Below, one piece after another: positions 1 to 13,066 of a stretch of 64,000 nt of DNA (positions within the stretch are counted from its first letter, which is position 1; every line of letters begins with the position of its first letter). The notes below the pieces were generated by a model. That model was not told the DNA's origin and made no database searches. It was given only the letters and a program-made list of their open reading frames with translations. The translations under genes were made by a program, and so were the position numbers. Source of the DNA: Apium graveolens. Lineage: Eukaryota; Streptophyta; Magnoliopsida; Apiales; Apiaceae. The stretch lies in the NCBI RefSeq assembly GCF_009905375.1, contig NC_133647.1, forward strand, positions 174,450,790 through 174,514,789. The letters are read 5' to 3'.

Positions 1-2249
1 TATTCAAGTAATATTCAATAAATAATATAAAGGAGTCATAAGTCCTCGAATGAATATTCAAGATAATATTCATTAATAAAATAAAGTAATCGAATAAACC
101 TTATTCGATTAATAGTTTTGAAAACTATTACCATATATATATATATAAAAAATATATATATATATATAATCTACTCGGGATCCTCGACTCCCGGTTTTAG
201 AAAATGCTTTTACCTTTGGGTCCCTATACTAAGGGTATATGCAAATTACCGCTATTCTCTAGCATAGGTATTATCAACTGAACCAACAGATATATATGGC
301 AAAAATACGAAACAGGCATGCATATATATACCATATCAGCATGCTACAATATATCGCAAGAATTTGCTAATATAACCATCATGCATCTACTACAAGATAA
401 TGCATATACAAGCGTATACATCACAACAACAGTATAACAGATAGAAAACTTGTCTGAACGACTGGGGGTGATAAAAGGCTCGGGACGAGTCTGGTAACCT
501 ATAAACAACAAGTAAGTTGGAATTAAACCAAAGTCACTTGTAAATCTATACTTTAACCAACTTAGACTCTAACGCTCGTTTTGCGCTCACTGATTCTCTT
601 AAGTCACTCGAGTACCCTCGGCTCCACCATTTTTAATAAATTAACCATTACGAGTTTTAAGGCGATTCCTTCGCGAGTGTCTTACCAACTGCCTAACACT
701 CTTACCATAATTGTTTCATGCATTAATTAACCCTTTTTGGTCTTTAACCTATGTTTCAAAGTAAGGCGAGGGGAAAAGTTACGTTCGCGAAACGCCATTA
801 CTTGAAACGGTCGTTTCTCCTAAACCGTATATCAGAATCAAACGAACTACATATCAAAACGAAGCTCGTAACATGAACTATCTAAACATGGCAATGGTCA
901 AAATCTAGCAGGGGGTTCTCGGGTCCTAATGTTATGAACAAAAGCAGTCTAAAGTAAATCGGACATTACGACGGCTATGTTTACGCGATTTCCCAAATTC
1001 AAACCAATTCAAACAACCACAATTTCAACTCCAATTCATAACCCAATAAAACCTCCATCTAAACTACATTACAACAGCCCCAACTCAACTCATTGTAATC
1101 AATTTACTTAACCCCAAAACTTGTATTTAAACTATACTACATCCTTTAACCAACTCTTAAGATTTCAACAAATCAACCACCACCATTCCAACCCAAACTC
1201 TTAAACAAACAAGTTTCAAGCTACTCTATCACCATAATTATCAAAATCATCTTATTATACATAGGAATATAGGGTTTGGAGATGATATACCTTTCTTGAA
1301 GTGGTGGGAGTAGCTAGGAAGCCTTAAGAAGCTTTGAGAAGTCTTAGGGATGCTTGGATCTTAAAGGAAAACAAGAAAAATACAAGTTAAAAACTTTGAA
1401 ATCACTATTCATTATCTTCTTCATTGATTTATTGAAGAATATTGAGAAAGAATTGAAGGCTTAAACTCATGATATAGCCATAACTATGCATAAGGATGAT
1501 TAGGGAATTATCTTACCAATTTAGGAAGCCTTGATCTTGAGTTTTGAATTTTCTTGCCTTTGAAATAGTAAAAAGCCGAGAGCAAGCTTTTGTTAAAGAG
1601 AAAGAAATGATTTTGTGTTTTGATAAAAATGATTTGTTTGGCTTGGTTGATTTGGTTTTGTTTTTGTTTTAGTTAATTACCTATTTAACCTTGGACTTTG
1701 TATGGTTCTCATTCAACCACACCTCCTTCCTTCCCATGTCATGCTTATGTCATGTTATGATGTCATCTTCCCCTCTTTGTCCTCTTCTCATTGGTTGGGT
1801 GACATCATCTTCTCTTATCCCTTTGATTAACTTCCTAATTGTTTGCCTAATGACCGCTGATCTGTTATACGGTTCGCTTAACTTTCGTTTTCGTTTATCG
1901 TTTGAGGGATCATACCCGGGATCTTATTACTTAGGTTCCCTTAACCTCTCTCAATATATTATATTCCTTTTATGATCCTCTCTTATAATCCTTTAATTTA
2001 AATCCTTTTTATCCTGTTACCTTATACTCAATTCTTTCCGTATCTAGTGGATTTCCGGGAAAATCAAAGTGTTCGGAATTGGATTCTGACGATCTTTACA
2101 TACACTTATATACCATATAGAGTACTAATAAAATCTCAGAATATCCATAACAGAACCCCTATATAGTGTGGCATGAAAAATTTTCTCATTCAGCTAAAAC
2201 ACTATTCATAAGGGTTACAAAAAGTTGAAAATTTTGGGGGTTATTACAG
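1..2249 (-). repeat. G1 3' LTR (partial)
   Basis: This segment aligns colinearly with 10132-12373 of the 5' LTR with scattered substitutions and small indels. It ends on the plus strand in gttattaca next to the polypurine tract. A (TA)n run lies at about 126-168 and differs in length from the copy near 10263. Short open frames in it, for example 1691-1975, are repeated in the other LTR and have no recognisable product. Confidence 0.93.
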
Positions 2250-2264
2250 TCTCCCCTCCTTAAA
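2250..2264 (-). other. G1 polypurine tract
   Basis: On the minus strand a purine run (TTAAGGAGGGGAGAC) lies directly before the TGTAATAACC LTR start and just downstream of the end of the pol frame. It is the expected primer site for plus-strand DNA synthesis. The same CCTTTTAAGG-purine context occurs in G2. Confidence 0.88.
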
Positions 2265-2281
2265 AGGATTCCGTCCCGGAA

Positions 2282-3544
2282 TCAAATAGAAAACAAATGG
2301 GGGTACTTTTCTAGCATTGCGCTCTCTAGTTCCCAAGTTGATTCTTCTACATTATGATTCTGCCATAGTACTCTGACTAGCTTGATCACTTTGTTCCGAA
2401 GCACCTGCTCCTTCTTATCTATAATCCTTACTGGCTTCTCCACGTAAGTCAGATCTGGTTGCATATCCACCTGCTCGTACTCCACTATGTGTCTGGCATC
2501 CCGATGATACTTCCTTAGCATTGACACATGGAACACATTATGAACTTGTTGCAAGTTAGGGAGTAAGGCTAGCTCGTAAGCTAACTTTCCAATCCGTCTT
2601 AATATCTCAAAAGGTCCAATGTATCTTGGGCTTAGTTTTCCTTTCTTTCCAAATCTCATTAATCCCTTCCAAGGGGATACCTTTAGCAGTACTAAGTCCC
2701 CGACTTCATATTCCTTATCCTTTCGGGCCGAGTCTGCATATTTCTTCTGTCTGTCTTGGGCTGCTACAAGCCGTTCTCTGATAAGATCCACTATGTCTTT
2801 GGTCCTTTGGACCACTTCGGGTCCGAGCATCTTCCGCTCTCCTACTTCATCCCAGTATAAGGGAGATCGACACCTTCTTCCGTACAGGGCCTCATAAGGC
2901 GGCATTCCGATGCTAGCATGAAAGCTATTGTTATAAGAAAACTCGATCAACGACAAGTGATCATCCCAACTTCCTTTAAGGTCTATTGCACAGACTCTCA
3001 ACATATCTTCTAGTGTCTGGATGGTCCTTTCACTCTGCCCATCCGTCTGGGTATGGTACGCGGTACTCATATTTAACTTGGTCCCCGCACATTCTTGAAA
3101 GCTCCTCCAAAATCTGGAGTTGAATCTGGGGTCTCGGTCTGAGACAATGGACGCTGGGACTCCATGTCGCGTCACTATTTCCTTAAGGTAAATGTCCACC
3201 AGTCTATCGACTGTGTATCTCTCATTGATAGGAATGAAATGAGCTGACTTTGTCAGTCGGTCTATAATTACCCATATGGCGTCATGATTGGCTTTCGTCC
3301 TTGGCAAGCCTACAACAAAATCCATCGCTATCTGTTCCCATTTCCACTCGGGAATCTCCAGGGGTCGTAAAAGTCCACTGGGTCTCTGGTGCTCTGCCTT
3401 TACTCTTTGGCAAGTCAAACATTTGCTTACCCATTCTGCTACGTCCCTCTTCATGTTGGGCCACCAGTAATATTCCTTCAAATCCCTATACATCTTGGTA
3501 CTTCCCGGGTGAATGGAATACCTTGAACTATGGCTTTCATCCAA
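2282..3544 (-). pseudogene. G1 pol, integrase with C-terminal chromodomain
   Basis: This is the 3' third of the G1 pol frame and would insert the cDNA into chromatin. An HHCC zinc-binding region is visible (two His in the first 15 residues, then CLTCQR). The integrase core has D at [10 protein letters not shown] at VSDRDPRF and E at [26 protein letters not shown]-type C-terminal fold follows, then a chromodomain of about 40 residues ending VEESTWELE. It is in the same frame as the upstream Gag-PR-RT-RH segment and is separated from it only by a TGA at 3578-3580, so it is the continuation of one polyprotein. A Thr follows AYH where the G2 copy has Pro. Apart from the stop the segment is intact, 420 codons. 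Confidence 0.92.
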
Positions 3545-3577
3545 AATCTCATCTTTAAGCTCTTGAACGTTTGGAAC

Positions 3578-6500
3578 TCAAATCCGGTAGGAGTACCTCA
3601 TTATCCCTTTATCATCTTTCTCAGTATGGATCTCCTCTCCAGTCATTGACTTTCTGCCTTCATTCATTATTTTCTCTTGGCACAATCGGATCTTTTCCAA
3701 TAACTCTGGCTGCATTGAGATCTCAAAAAGCTTTTCAGTTCCGGTTCCGGTTACCTTTACTTCTATTTCCATTCTCTCAAAATCCCTTATCAATTCTTCC
3801 GAAGTCGTTATCATTCTGAGTCTTTCCTTTCTACTAAGGGCATCAACCACCACATTGGCTTTCCCTGGATGATAGAGAATCTCACAATCATAGTCCTTGA
3901 TTAGTTCTAACCATCTCCTCTGGTGCATGTTGAGCTCTTTCTGCGTAAATATGTACTTGAGGCTCTTATGGTCTGTGAAAATCTCGCACTTCTCTCCATA
4001 CAAGTAGTGCCTCCAAATTTTCAAGGCAAATACTATTGCCGCGAGCTCAAGGTCATGAGTAGGATATCTAATCTCGTATTCCTTCAGTTGTCTCGATGCA
4101 TACGCAATCACTTTACCGTGCTGCATAAGCACACACCCTAATCCTTTGTGCGACGCGTCACTATATATCACAAAATCTCCTTTTCCGTCCGGCAATGCCA
4201 ACACCGGGGCCGTTACCAACCTTTTCTTTAATTCCTGAAAACTGTTCTCACATTTCTCCGTCCATTCAAACTTCTCTGTCTTACGAGTAAGTCGTGTCAA
4301 AGGGGCTGCGATCTTCGTAAAGTCCTGTACAAATCTACGATAGTAGCCAGCCAATCCTATGAAACTCCTTACCTCTGTGGGTGTGGTTGGCCTTTCCCAA
4401 TTTGAGACCGCCTCTATCTTAGAGGGGTCGACCAATACTCCTTCTTTATTGATCACATGTCCTAAAAACTGTACTTCGTTCCGCCAGAATTCACACTTCA
4501 AGAATTTGGCAAATAACTGTTCCTCTCTGAGTATTCCTAGAGCTATCCTCAAATGCTCTGCATGTTCTGCCTCAGTCCTGGAGTAGATCAAAATATCATC
4601 GATAAAAACTATCACACACCTGTCCAAGTACTTCTTAAATACTCTTTTCATTAAATCCATGAAAGTCGCTGGGGCGTTGGTTAATCCAAAGGGCATTACC
4701 AAGAACTCATAATGCCCATACCTGGTACGGAACGCTGTCTTAGAAATATCTTCGGGTTTAATCTTTAGTTGGTGATATCCAGTTCTCAGGTCGATCTTGG
4801 AAAAATAAACAGCATCCTTTAGCTGGTCAAACAGATCGTCTATTCTAGGTAATGGGTACCTGTTCTTTATGGTTAGCTTGTTCAACTCTCGATAGTCGAT
4901 GCACAGCCTCATGCTCCCATCTTTCTTCTTAACAAATAAAACTGGTGCTCCCCACGGAGACACACTGGGTCTTATCATACCCTTATCCAAGAGTTCCTGC
5001 AATTGGATAGCTAATTCCTTCATTTCTAATGGGGCAATCCGGTAAGGTGCTTTTGAAACTGGCGCCGTCCCGGGAGCCAATTCAATAGCAAATTCAATTA
5101 CTCTATCGGGTGGTAATCCCGGAAGGTCTTGTGGGAATACGTCTTCAAATTCGTTGACTACTGGAATATCTTGTAAGTTGGGCACCTCCTTCTGCGTGTC
5201 CACCACATAGGCTAGGTAGGCCTCATTTCCTTTTCGTAGCATCCTTCTGGCCTGGGCCATAGTCAAAAATTTCTGCGTCTGCCTCTTTCCTCTAAATATA
5301 ACTTCTTTCTTTCCTGGGATATTTAACTTAACTTTCTTCCCTTTACAGTCTATCTGAGCATCATTGCTAGATAGCCAGTCCATTCCCAAAATTACATCAA
5401 ACTCCCCTAATTTAAAAGGGATCAGATCAACACTAAAAGATTGTTCCCCTATGCCTATCTCACAGGCTGGGTGAATCTGGTTAACAGGAATAATTTCATG
5501 ATTGGCTATTTCTACTTGTAAGGGTTCTATCAAGGGTTCAGCCTTAAGTCTTATTTTACGCGCAAAGTCCCTTGATATAAAAGATTTAGTTGCTCCCGAA
5601 TCAAATAAAATGTTTGCACTGACTGAATTTAGAGAAAGGGTACCTGCTATCACATCTGAATCTTTCATAGCATCCTGGACTGTCATGTTGAAAGTCCTTG
5701 CAGTAGGTGGCTTATTGGAGGCAGCCCTGCTGGCTCCTGAAACTGCTGGTTTGTTCATTGGGCATTCCCTCTTCCAATGACCCGGGCGTCCACACTGATG
5801 ACAATTGGTGGTTGGAATGACGGCAGGGGCTGACGAAGGGCATTTGTGAGAATAGTGGCCCACTTGCCCACACTTAAAGCAGGTTACTGGCTTTCCCTTA
5901 CATTCCCCAGAATGCATTCTTCCACAAGTGTTACAGGTTGACAATGGGGGTCGAGACTGGTTGGAATAGGACATTCTTGACTTCTGGCCGCTCTGGCTCA
6001 CATTCATGCTCATTGGCCGCTTAAACCTAGTGTTCCTTCCCGGTAGGGACACTGCTCCTCGATTAAATCTAGTTGGGAAGCTCCTTCCTGCAGAACCTCC
6101 ACCCATGCTCATACTTTTCCTCTTTATTCCCTTCTTCTCCCTTTCCTTCTGCATCTGTTCACTTCCGGCTTCTACAATCGTTGCCTTTTGCACTAGAGTG
6201 GCATAGTCCGTAAGCTCAAGGATTGCCACCCTATTCTGAATCCACGGTTTCAGTCCCTGCTGAAACCTCCTAGCTTTCTTTTCCTCGGTGCTCACAAATT
6301 CCGGCACAAACCTTGATAACTCAGTAAATTTTGCTTCGTACTCTGCTATAGATAAATTATTCTGCTTTAGCTCCAAGAACTTGAGCTCCATCTGGTTTTC
6401 CATAAACCTCGGAAAATACTTTCCCAGAAATAACTGACTGAACCTCTCCCAGGTTATGATAGCATCTGTCTCCATGTTTTTCTTGGCCTCCCACCAGTAG

Positions 6501-6991
6501 TTAGCCTCTCCTTTCAGAAGGTAGGTAGCAAATACAGTCTTCTGTGCCTCATCGATACTCAGAATCTCAAAGGATTTCTCCATTTCCTTTAACCATGCCC
6601 TTGCCTCAACTGGGTCGGCTGATCCGTGGAACTCAGGGGGCTTAAGGGACTTAAAAGCCCTGAAAGAGTTTGCCACAACATTGTTATTTCCTTGAGGGGG
6701 TGGGTTGGGTTGACGTTCCAAGTTCTGCCTTAGGAGTTGCATGAACTGGCCCATGGGATCCATGCCTGGGTTTGGTACTGGTTGCTCAACCTCAGTTTCT
6801 CCTTCTTCAGCCTCTATCTCAAATCCCTCAACATCATATGTTTCCTCATCCTCTTCATACAGGGAGTCATCCTATTCCACATAATCCTCATCTTCCTCTT
6901 CACTATGTTCCTGGTTTCTATTGTCCTGATTATGGCTTCCCTGGTCCTCAGATCCAGGGTTCGCCCTAGTTCCAATCTTTCTTGGCGGCAT
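3578..6991 (-). pseudogene. G1 gag-pol, Gag-protease-RT-RNase H
   Basis: The probable start is ATG 6989-6991 (MPPRK...), a start context shared with G2. The frame meets a TAG at 6872-6874, resumes at 6763 (MDPMG), and then runs 1061 residues to a TGA at 3578. Counting from 6763: the Gag core lies at about 40-190. Cys-rich knuckles at about 277-334 include [14 protein letters not shown] and [14 protein letters not shown]. The protease DSG is at about 388-390. RT has CIDYRELNK at about 621 and FIDDILIYS at about 720. RNase H has [10 protein letters not shown] at about 867 and DHKSLKYIF at about 931. Both breaks are single in-frame stops with no frameshift, so decay is recent. Gag-pol as one frame is normal for this lineage. 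Confidence 0.93.
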
Positions 6992-7399
6992 GATTCTGAT
7001 AATAAAAAAATTATTGGGAATTTCAACGTTAGGTCACAATCATATACAACATTGTGACTTGCACAGCTCTTATAATGGGGAGAACGTATATCGCAATTCT
7101 ATTATTTTATGACAGTTCTAATAAGAAGTGCAGTAATAATAATGATAAGAACAGTGATCTCGTCACTAAGGAACTGAACCGAAAGGAAACAAATATATAC
7201 ATAATGCGAGAAATACATAGTTTGATCTGGTCAAAAGTACAACAGTGCTACAGCCATCTGTCCCAAAAGTGATACACAAGAGTCTATCTGTCTAGTCAGA
7301 AAAAGGGATGCTATATACAAGTCAACTATCCCGGAAAATTGGCTCTTACTAAGGCCTCGGCTAACTAGACAACTAGACTATCCCATCGTCAGTCCTGAA
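6992..7399 (-). other. G1 leader between 5' ORF and gag
   Basis: This stretch of about 400 bp is A+T-rich, with short AAT/ATA runs near 7130-7145, and separates the 5' ORF stop from the gag start. I see no coding frame, conserved motif or second primer site in it. Confidence 0.6.
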
Positions 7400-8112
7400 T
7401 CATACACCGGAGCGGGTCAGCTCCCATACCCTTTCCATCGCACGACGGAAGATATAGTCGGCCTGCCACCTGGAGATCCTACCATGCCTGTCCCCCTGGA
7501 GCGATCTGAGCCTCGCTCGGGAAGTGAGCTCTATCCCCGTAAGCTCCCTCCTCAAGGATCGGGGTATAGAAGCCCTAGTCTCATAAGCTCGAGTACGCCT
7601 ACCCGCCCTCTCCGCATCCAACTCCCTCCTGGCCTCATCCAGTCGGACCTCAGCAACAGCCACTTGGGTCCTCAGTACATCCTGAACATAGCCGTGGGCT
7701 AACGAAGACTGCCTGTGGGCAGGGTCAAGAGGTGGTGAATCCGGAGCCGCTGGGGGTGCCTCCTCAGTCTTCCTAGGCTCAGAAGTATGGGTCTCTGAGA
7801 TGTCATCATAAGGGATCCAAGATAGTGGTGGAGGGGTAGGAGCTCTGACCACCGGAAGTGTGGGTAAAGGGGTACCAGCATACACTACCATAGGTCCGAC
7901 ACGCTCCTCAGCTACTGGGACCTCATCCGGGTCCTCCTCATCTGGAATAGCAATGACCTCTGTCTCTGACTCTCTGAGGGGTCCTCCTCATTTGAAATAG
8001 CAATGACCTCTGTCTCTGACTCCTCTGAGGGGTCCTCCTCATCCTCGTCCATCTCAGGCTCCTCGTGATCCTCAACATCTAGCAGTGCCTCATCATGCTC
8101 ACGCTCGAACAT
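7400..8112 (-). pseudogene. G1 extra ORF between primer site and gag, frameshifted
   Basis: Starting at ATG 8112 (a TAG lies in frame just upstream), the frame encodes a strongly acidic N-terminus of D/E-rich repeats. A 50/51-bp tandem duplication (7931-7980 and 7981-8031) lacks one base in its left copy. This ends the first frame and shifts the rest to a second frame that runs to 7400. That second part (163 codons from ATG 7891) has a Pro-rich stretch, then an Arg/Glu/Ala-rich helical segment (EVRLDEARRELDAERAG) with coiled-coil character, and ends near MERVWELTRSG. G2 has an ORF of similar position and architecture (25986-26504), though the primary sequence is poorly conserved. I do not recognise the family; no enzyme motif is visible. 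A nucleic-acid or Gag-accessory role is only a guess. Confidence 0.7.
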
Positions 8113-8308
8113 CTCAGGGTCCTCTATCTCAGGCGCCTACACATTAAACGAGCTAAGTTACTATCATGATACTTATAAGGGTTCCCGTAAGGGTTTTAAC
8201 TGTCAGCACTACTTTAAGTTGTCCGACCATGAACTTGGCAAGAGTTCTTATTATCTTTGTGAGTTTATTATTATATCGTCGCATCATCTCTGAGGTTTAT
8301 AACGCTTA

Positions 8309-8320
8309 GCTCTGATACCA
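8309..8320 (-). other. G1 primer-binding site (initiator Met tRNA type)
   Basis: The minus strand reads TGGTATCAGAGC four bases after the 5' LTR end, matching the common plant initiator-Met tRNA primer site. It is part of the element, not a tRNA gene. Confidence 0.95.
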
Positions 8321-8324
8321 TTTC

Positions 8325-11300
8325 TGTAACACCCCCAGATCCGGGGTCAGGGATCCGGGTCATCACGGTCTTTCTTTCCACAATATCACTTCACTTAATT
8401 AATAATAAATAACCCTATGCTGTGACCCCACACTAACACACACCACAACCCGTTATAGTCTCAGAGATGAAATTGAAATAAGTACAAGTCCTTGAATCCA
8501 CAATTAAAAGTTATTACAACCCAAAATGATTACTTGATAAATTTACAGTTAATTGCCATTATCTGCCACAAGTTATAATTATACATAATTAATTCTCAAA
8601 AGTAGAATGCCTGATCTACCAATAGATCTACCTCTGCAGCTATAGCAGCTACAACATCAACGGGAAGACGCGGGACGCTTCCCACGCGCTTGCGCTGGGT
8701 CTGCTGGAGTCTGGCCATCTTTCCTAACTGTTGTTGTGTGATGAAGAAATAAAGCAAGAGTGAGCCTTACAGCTCGCAAGATAATATATAGCGATAACAA
8801 TAATACAAGTATCTCAATGGATACTTACTAGAATCTTTTATCATGTGTAAGATAATTACTTACTAGATATAAGTTTTAAAAGAAGATGAAGTTACCAATT
8901 ACTTCACTATACTTATACCATTTTTAGAAATCTAATTGAACTACTACTGTTCAAAGTACAATAAGATTCACGAGGTCATCCCATAGATGAGACCACAAAT
9001 AAAACTTGAAAATATTTGATCTTTGAAATATTTTGAAAAGAAATGAAGTTACGAGATACTTCATTCAATGGATACACCAATAAAACTGTTTGACCCTGTC
9101 AATGCTTCGGCAACCACCCATTAGTAGCCTTTCGATCGAAATGCTACGGGTAGTGTTGCAGAATTATCCAAATGGATGATGAACTCATTACGGGAGTTTG
9201 CCGCGCCAGGAAGACCACTTACGATGATCAGTCGTAGTAGTATAACCCCACCATTTTCTACATGTAGAGGAGAATCTGTCGGATTTACTTGTCAACCGAA
9301 CACTGAACTCCTAAGGAATGGACCGCCTTAGCGGAACTTCTAGGCCATTTGAGCTAATATAATAATACGGCTGGGCCGGCGCTACTCGGCCACTTACGCC
9401 ACTCCTAGTTCAGATGAAATCCATGACTCTGAAACGTAAAGCTCGTCCCCCCTTTCCCCAAGTAGAAACTTGTTGATACGGCTCCACCAAGAAGTCTTAT
9501 CTAGTTGGAAAGGAAAACTCACCGATATTTCCCAGGCGATGCCTGTTAATGGATTAACTTGTTCCAAGAATTTTACTTCCCGAGTATTGGGTAAATAATC
9601 AAAAACTCTTTTATCAAGACAACAACCTTGTTGCGAATATAAAACACACCACAGAACCGGATCCCTCAGGTTTTGAGCGAGTATTTAAATCCCCTTCGAA
9701 AGGAGGATCTTAAATATAAAAATGAGTTTTGGGATCCGCTCTAACTTTTAAAAATCATTTTAAAGACTCGAAAACACTTTAAAGAGTGTTTGGAATAATG
9801 CTGATTTAATAAAGTAAATCAGTCTCAATAAAAAGAAATATCTGGATATTATTATTTAAATAATATTTCCATAAAGAATAATCTTTATAAAAATAATTGA
9901 AGTAGAATTTTTAAAACTCTTACTTGAATGAAAATTAAATAATCAAGGATATACTTATACAAAAGTACTATCTTTATTTGAATAATCGAAAATAAGTTTG
10001 ATTATCGAAACATTATTCTTTAATAAATTAAAGAATATTATTAAATAATAAGAGGAGTCATAATACCTCGAATGAATATTATAATTAATATTCATTAAAT
10101 AAAATAACGGAGTCATACATCCTCGAATGAATATTCAAGTAATATTCAATAAATTATATAAAGGAGTCATAAGTCCTCGAATGAATATTCAAGATAATAT
10201 TCATTAATAAAATAAAGTTATCGAATAAACCTTATTCGATTAATAGTTTTGAAAACTATTACCATATATATATAAAAAAAATATATATATATAATCTACT
10301 CGGGATCCTCGACTCCCGGTTTTAGAAAATGCTTTTACCTTTGGGTCCCTATACTAAGGGTATATGCAAATTACCGCTATTCTCTAGCATAGGTATTATC
10401 AACTGAACCAACAGATATATATGGCAAGAATACGAAACAGGCATGCATATATATACCATATCAGCATGCTACAATATATCGCAAGAATTTGCTAATATAA
10501 CCATCATGCATCTACTACAAGATAATGCATATACAAGCGAATACATCACAACAACAGTATAACGGATAGAAAACTTGCCTGAATGACTGGGGGTGATAAA
10601 AGGCTCGGGACGAGTCTGGTAACCTATAAACAACAAGTAAGTTGGAATTAAACCAAAGTCACTTGTAAATCTATACTTTAACCAACTTAGACTCTAACGC
10701 TCGTTTTGCGCTCACTGATTCTCTTAAGTCACTCGAGTACCCTCGGCTCCACCATTTTTAATAAATTAACCATTACGAGTTTTAAGGCGATTACTTCGCG
10801 AGTGTCTTACCAACTGCCTAACACTCTTACCATAATTGTTTCATGCATTAATTAACCCTTTTTGGTCTTTAACCTATGTTTCAAACTAAGGCGAGGGGAA
10901 AAGTTTCATTCGCGAAACGCCGTTACTTGAAACGGTCGTTTCTCCTAAACCGTATATCGGAATCAAATGAACTACATATCAAAACGAAGCTCGTAACATG
11001 AACTATCTAAACATGGCAATGGTAAAAATCTAGCAGGGGGTTCTCTGGTCCTAATGTTATGAACAAAAGCAGTCTAAAGTAAATCGGACATTACGACGGC
11101 TATGTTTACGCGATTTCCCAAATTCAAACCAATTCAAACAACCACAATTTCAACTCCAATTCACAACCCAATCAAACCTCCGTCTAAACTACATTACAAC
11201 AGCCCCAACTCAACTCATTGTAATCAATTTACTTAACCCCAAAACTTTTATTTAAACTATACTACATTCTTTAACCTACTCTTAAGATTTCAACAAATCA

Positions 11301-12373
11301 ACCACCACCATTCCAACCCAAACTCTTAAACAAACAAGTTTCAAGCTACTCTATCACCGTAATAATCAAAATCATCTTATTATACATAGGAATCTAGGGT
11401 TTGGAGATGATATACCTTCCTTGAAGTGGTGGGAGTAGCTAGGAAGCCTTAAGAAGCTTTGAGAAGTCTTAGGGATGCTTGGATCTTAAAGGAAAACAAG
11501 AAAAATACAAGTTAAAAACTTTGAAATCACTATTCATTATCTTCTTCATTGATTTATTGAAGAAGATTGAGAAAGAATTGAAGGCTTAAACTCATGATAT
11601 AGCCATAACTATGCATAAGGATGATTAGGGAATTATCTTACCAATTTAGGAAGCCTTGATCTTGAGTTTTGAATTTTCTTGCCTTTGAAATAGTAAAAAG
11701 CCGAGAGCAAGCTTTTGTTGAAGAGAAAGAAATGATTTTATGTTTTGATGAAAATGATTTGTTTGGCTTGGTTGATTTGGTTTTGTTTTTGTTTTAGTTA
11801 ATTACCTATTTAACCTTGGACTTTGTGTGGTTCTCATTCAACCACACCTCCTTCCTTCCCATGTCATGCTTATGTCATGTTATGATGTCATCTTCCCCTC
11901 TTTGTCCTCTTCTCATTGGTTGGGTACATCATCTTCTCTTATCCCTTTGATTAACTTCCTAATTGTTTGCCTAATGACCGCTGATCTGTTATACGGTTCG
12001 CTTAACTTTCATTTTCGTTTATCGTTTGAGGGATCATACCCGGGATCTTATTACTTAGGTTCCCTTAACCTCTCTCAATATATTATATTCCTTTTATGAT
12101 CCTCTCTTATAATCCTTTAATTTAAATCCTTTTTATCCTGTTACCTTATACTCAATTCTTTCGGTATCTGGTGGATTTTCGGGAAAAATCAAAGTGTTCG
12201 AATTTGGATTCTGACGATCTTTACATACACTTATATACCATATAGAGTACTAATAAAATCTCAGAATATCCATAACAGAACCCCTATATAGTGTGGCATG
12301 AAAAGTTTTCTCATTCAGCTAAAACACTATTCATAAGGGTTACAAAAAGTTGAAAATTTTGGGGGTTATTACA
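8325..12373 (-). repeat. G1 5' LTR (4049 bp, complete)
   Basis: On the plus strand it begins TGTAACACCCCC next to the primer site and ends GGGGGTTATTACA. The part from 10132 onward matches 1-2249. The remaining 1.8 kb (8325-10131) has its partner outside the window. It contains repeated A+T-rich stretches with 'ataatattcattaa' and 'cctcgaatgaata' (9980-10220) in several diverged copies, a local tandem-like region. No supported gene lies within it. Confidence 0.95.
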
Positions 12374-13066
12374 ACTGTAAGTTGTAGTTATCTAGTTAAA
12401 TTCTCATGCATTTGTACTTAATGTTTTTGATATCATCAAATATCTGTTGAACTTGTATATTATGCTAATTTAAAAGTTGGGGGAGATTGTTAGATATATT
12501 TGATAATGTCATGACTAATATGATTTGTGTTTAGTTTTCAGATCTTACTTAAACAGGATAAATCAGTACTTAACTGAAATCAGCACTTAAGGTATCAGTA
12601 CTTAAGGTTCAGGAGATATTTATCAGGAGATAATATCAGGACTTAAAGGAAACTTTCAGATAAGGAAGGCGGCTGATTGAAAGGAAAGAAGATCAAGACA
12701 AACGCAAGAAGAGATATACATGAAGAAGGAATTCTATGAAGAATGGAATACTTGGAAGAAAAGATAACTGATTGATATATTTTAGGAAGCAAAATTATAT
12801 TCCATATCAATTAGCGATTATCTTGTAACTGTGTGATATATAAACACAGACATAGGGTTTACACTATAAGTGTTATCATTATCGAGAATATTATTCATTG
12901 TAATCCTAGCAGCTCTCGTGATATTTGTTCATCACTGAGAGAGGACAATTCTACATTGTAACAGAGTTTAATAAAGTTTGTTTTCTGTTACTTGTGTTCT
13001 TTGAATTCGATTTGATTGTGCTATACACTGTATTCAACCCCCTTCTACAGTGTGTGTGACCTAACA
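12374..13066 (+). mobile_element. C: 3' end of a plus-strand Ty1/copia (SIRE-like) element
   Basis: It consists of about 114 bp of internal 3' sequence, a polypurine tract (ttgggggagat, 12477-12487) and a 579-bp LTR. The orientation follows from the PPT lying left of the LTR. The remainder, including its 5' LTR, is to the left beyond G1. On its right it interrupts the 3' ORF of SIRE element A; the expected target duplication is accat (13067-13071), whose partner lies outside the window. Confidence 0.85.
12488..13066 (+). repeat. C 3' LTR (579 bp)
   Basis: Termini TGTTAG and CTAACA form a perfect 6-bp inverted pair. A TATA box (tatataaa, 12837-12844) is followed by a plausible R region with an aataaag signal near 12970. 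The short U3 repeats 'cagtacttaa' and 'cagcacttaa' (12560-12640) recur several times and may be promoter elements. Confidence 0.9.

Larger units (their letters stand above)
1..12373 (-). mobile_element. G1: Tekay/Del-type Ty3/gypsy chromovirus, nearly complete, 3' LTR cut by window edge
   Basis: On the minus strand the order is 5' LTR (12373 to 8325), Met-tRNA primer site, an extra 5' ORF, gag-pol with protease, RT, RNase H, integrase and a C-terminal chromodomain, polypurine tract, then the 3' LTR, of which 2249 bp lie in the window. The LTR termini are TGTAATAACCCCC and GGGGGTGTTACA, a TG..CA inverted pair. The chromodomain after integrase and the very long LTR (4049 bp) place it among chromoviruses, most like Tekay/Del. 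The right flank (actgt, 12374-12378) should be the target duplication; the left one is outside the window. It sits inside copia element C and is therefore younger than C. The two LTRs look nearly identical over the shared part. Confidence 0.93.

Noticed and set aside
1691..1975. 94-codon frame, repeated at 11827-12099
   Set aside because: It lies in the G1 LTRs; the two copies differ by an indel that changes the frame, so it is not conserved.
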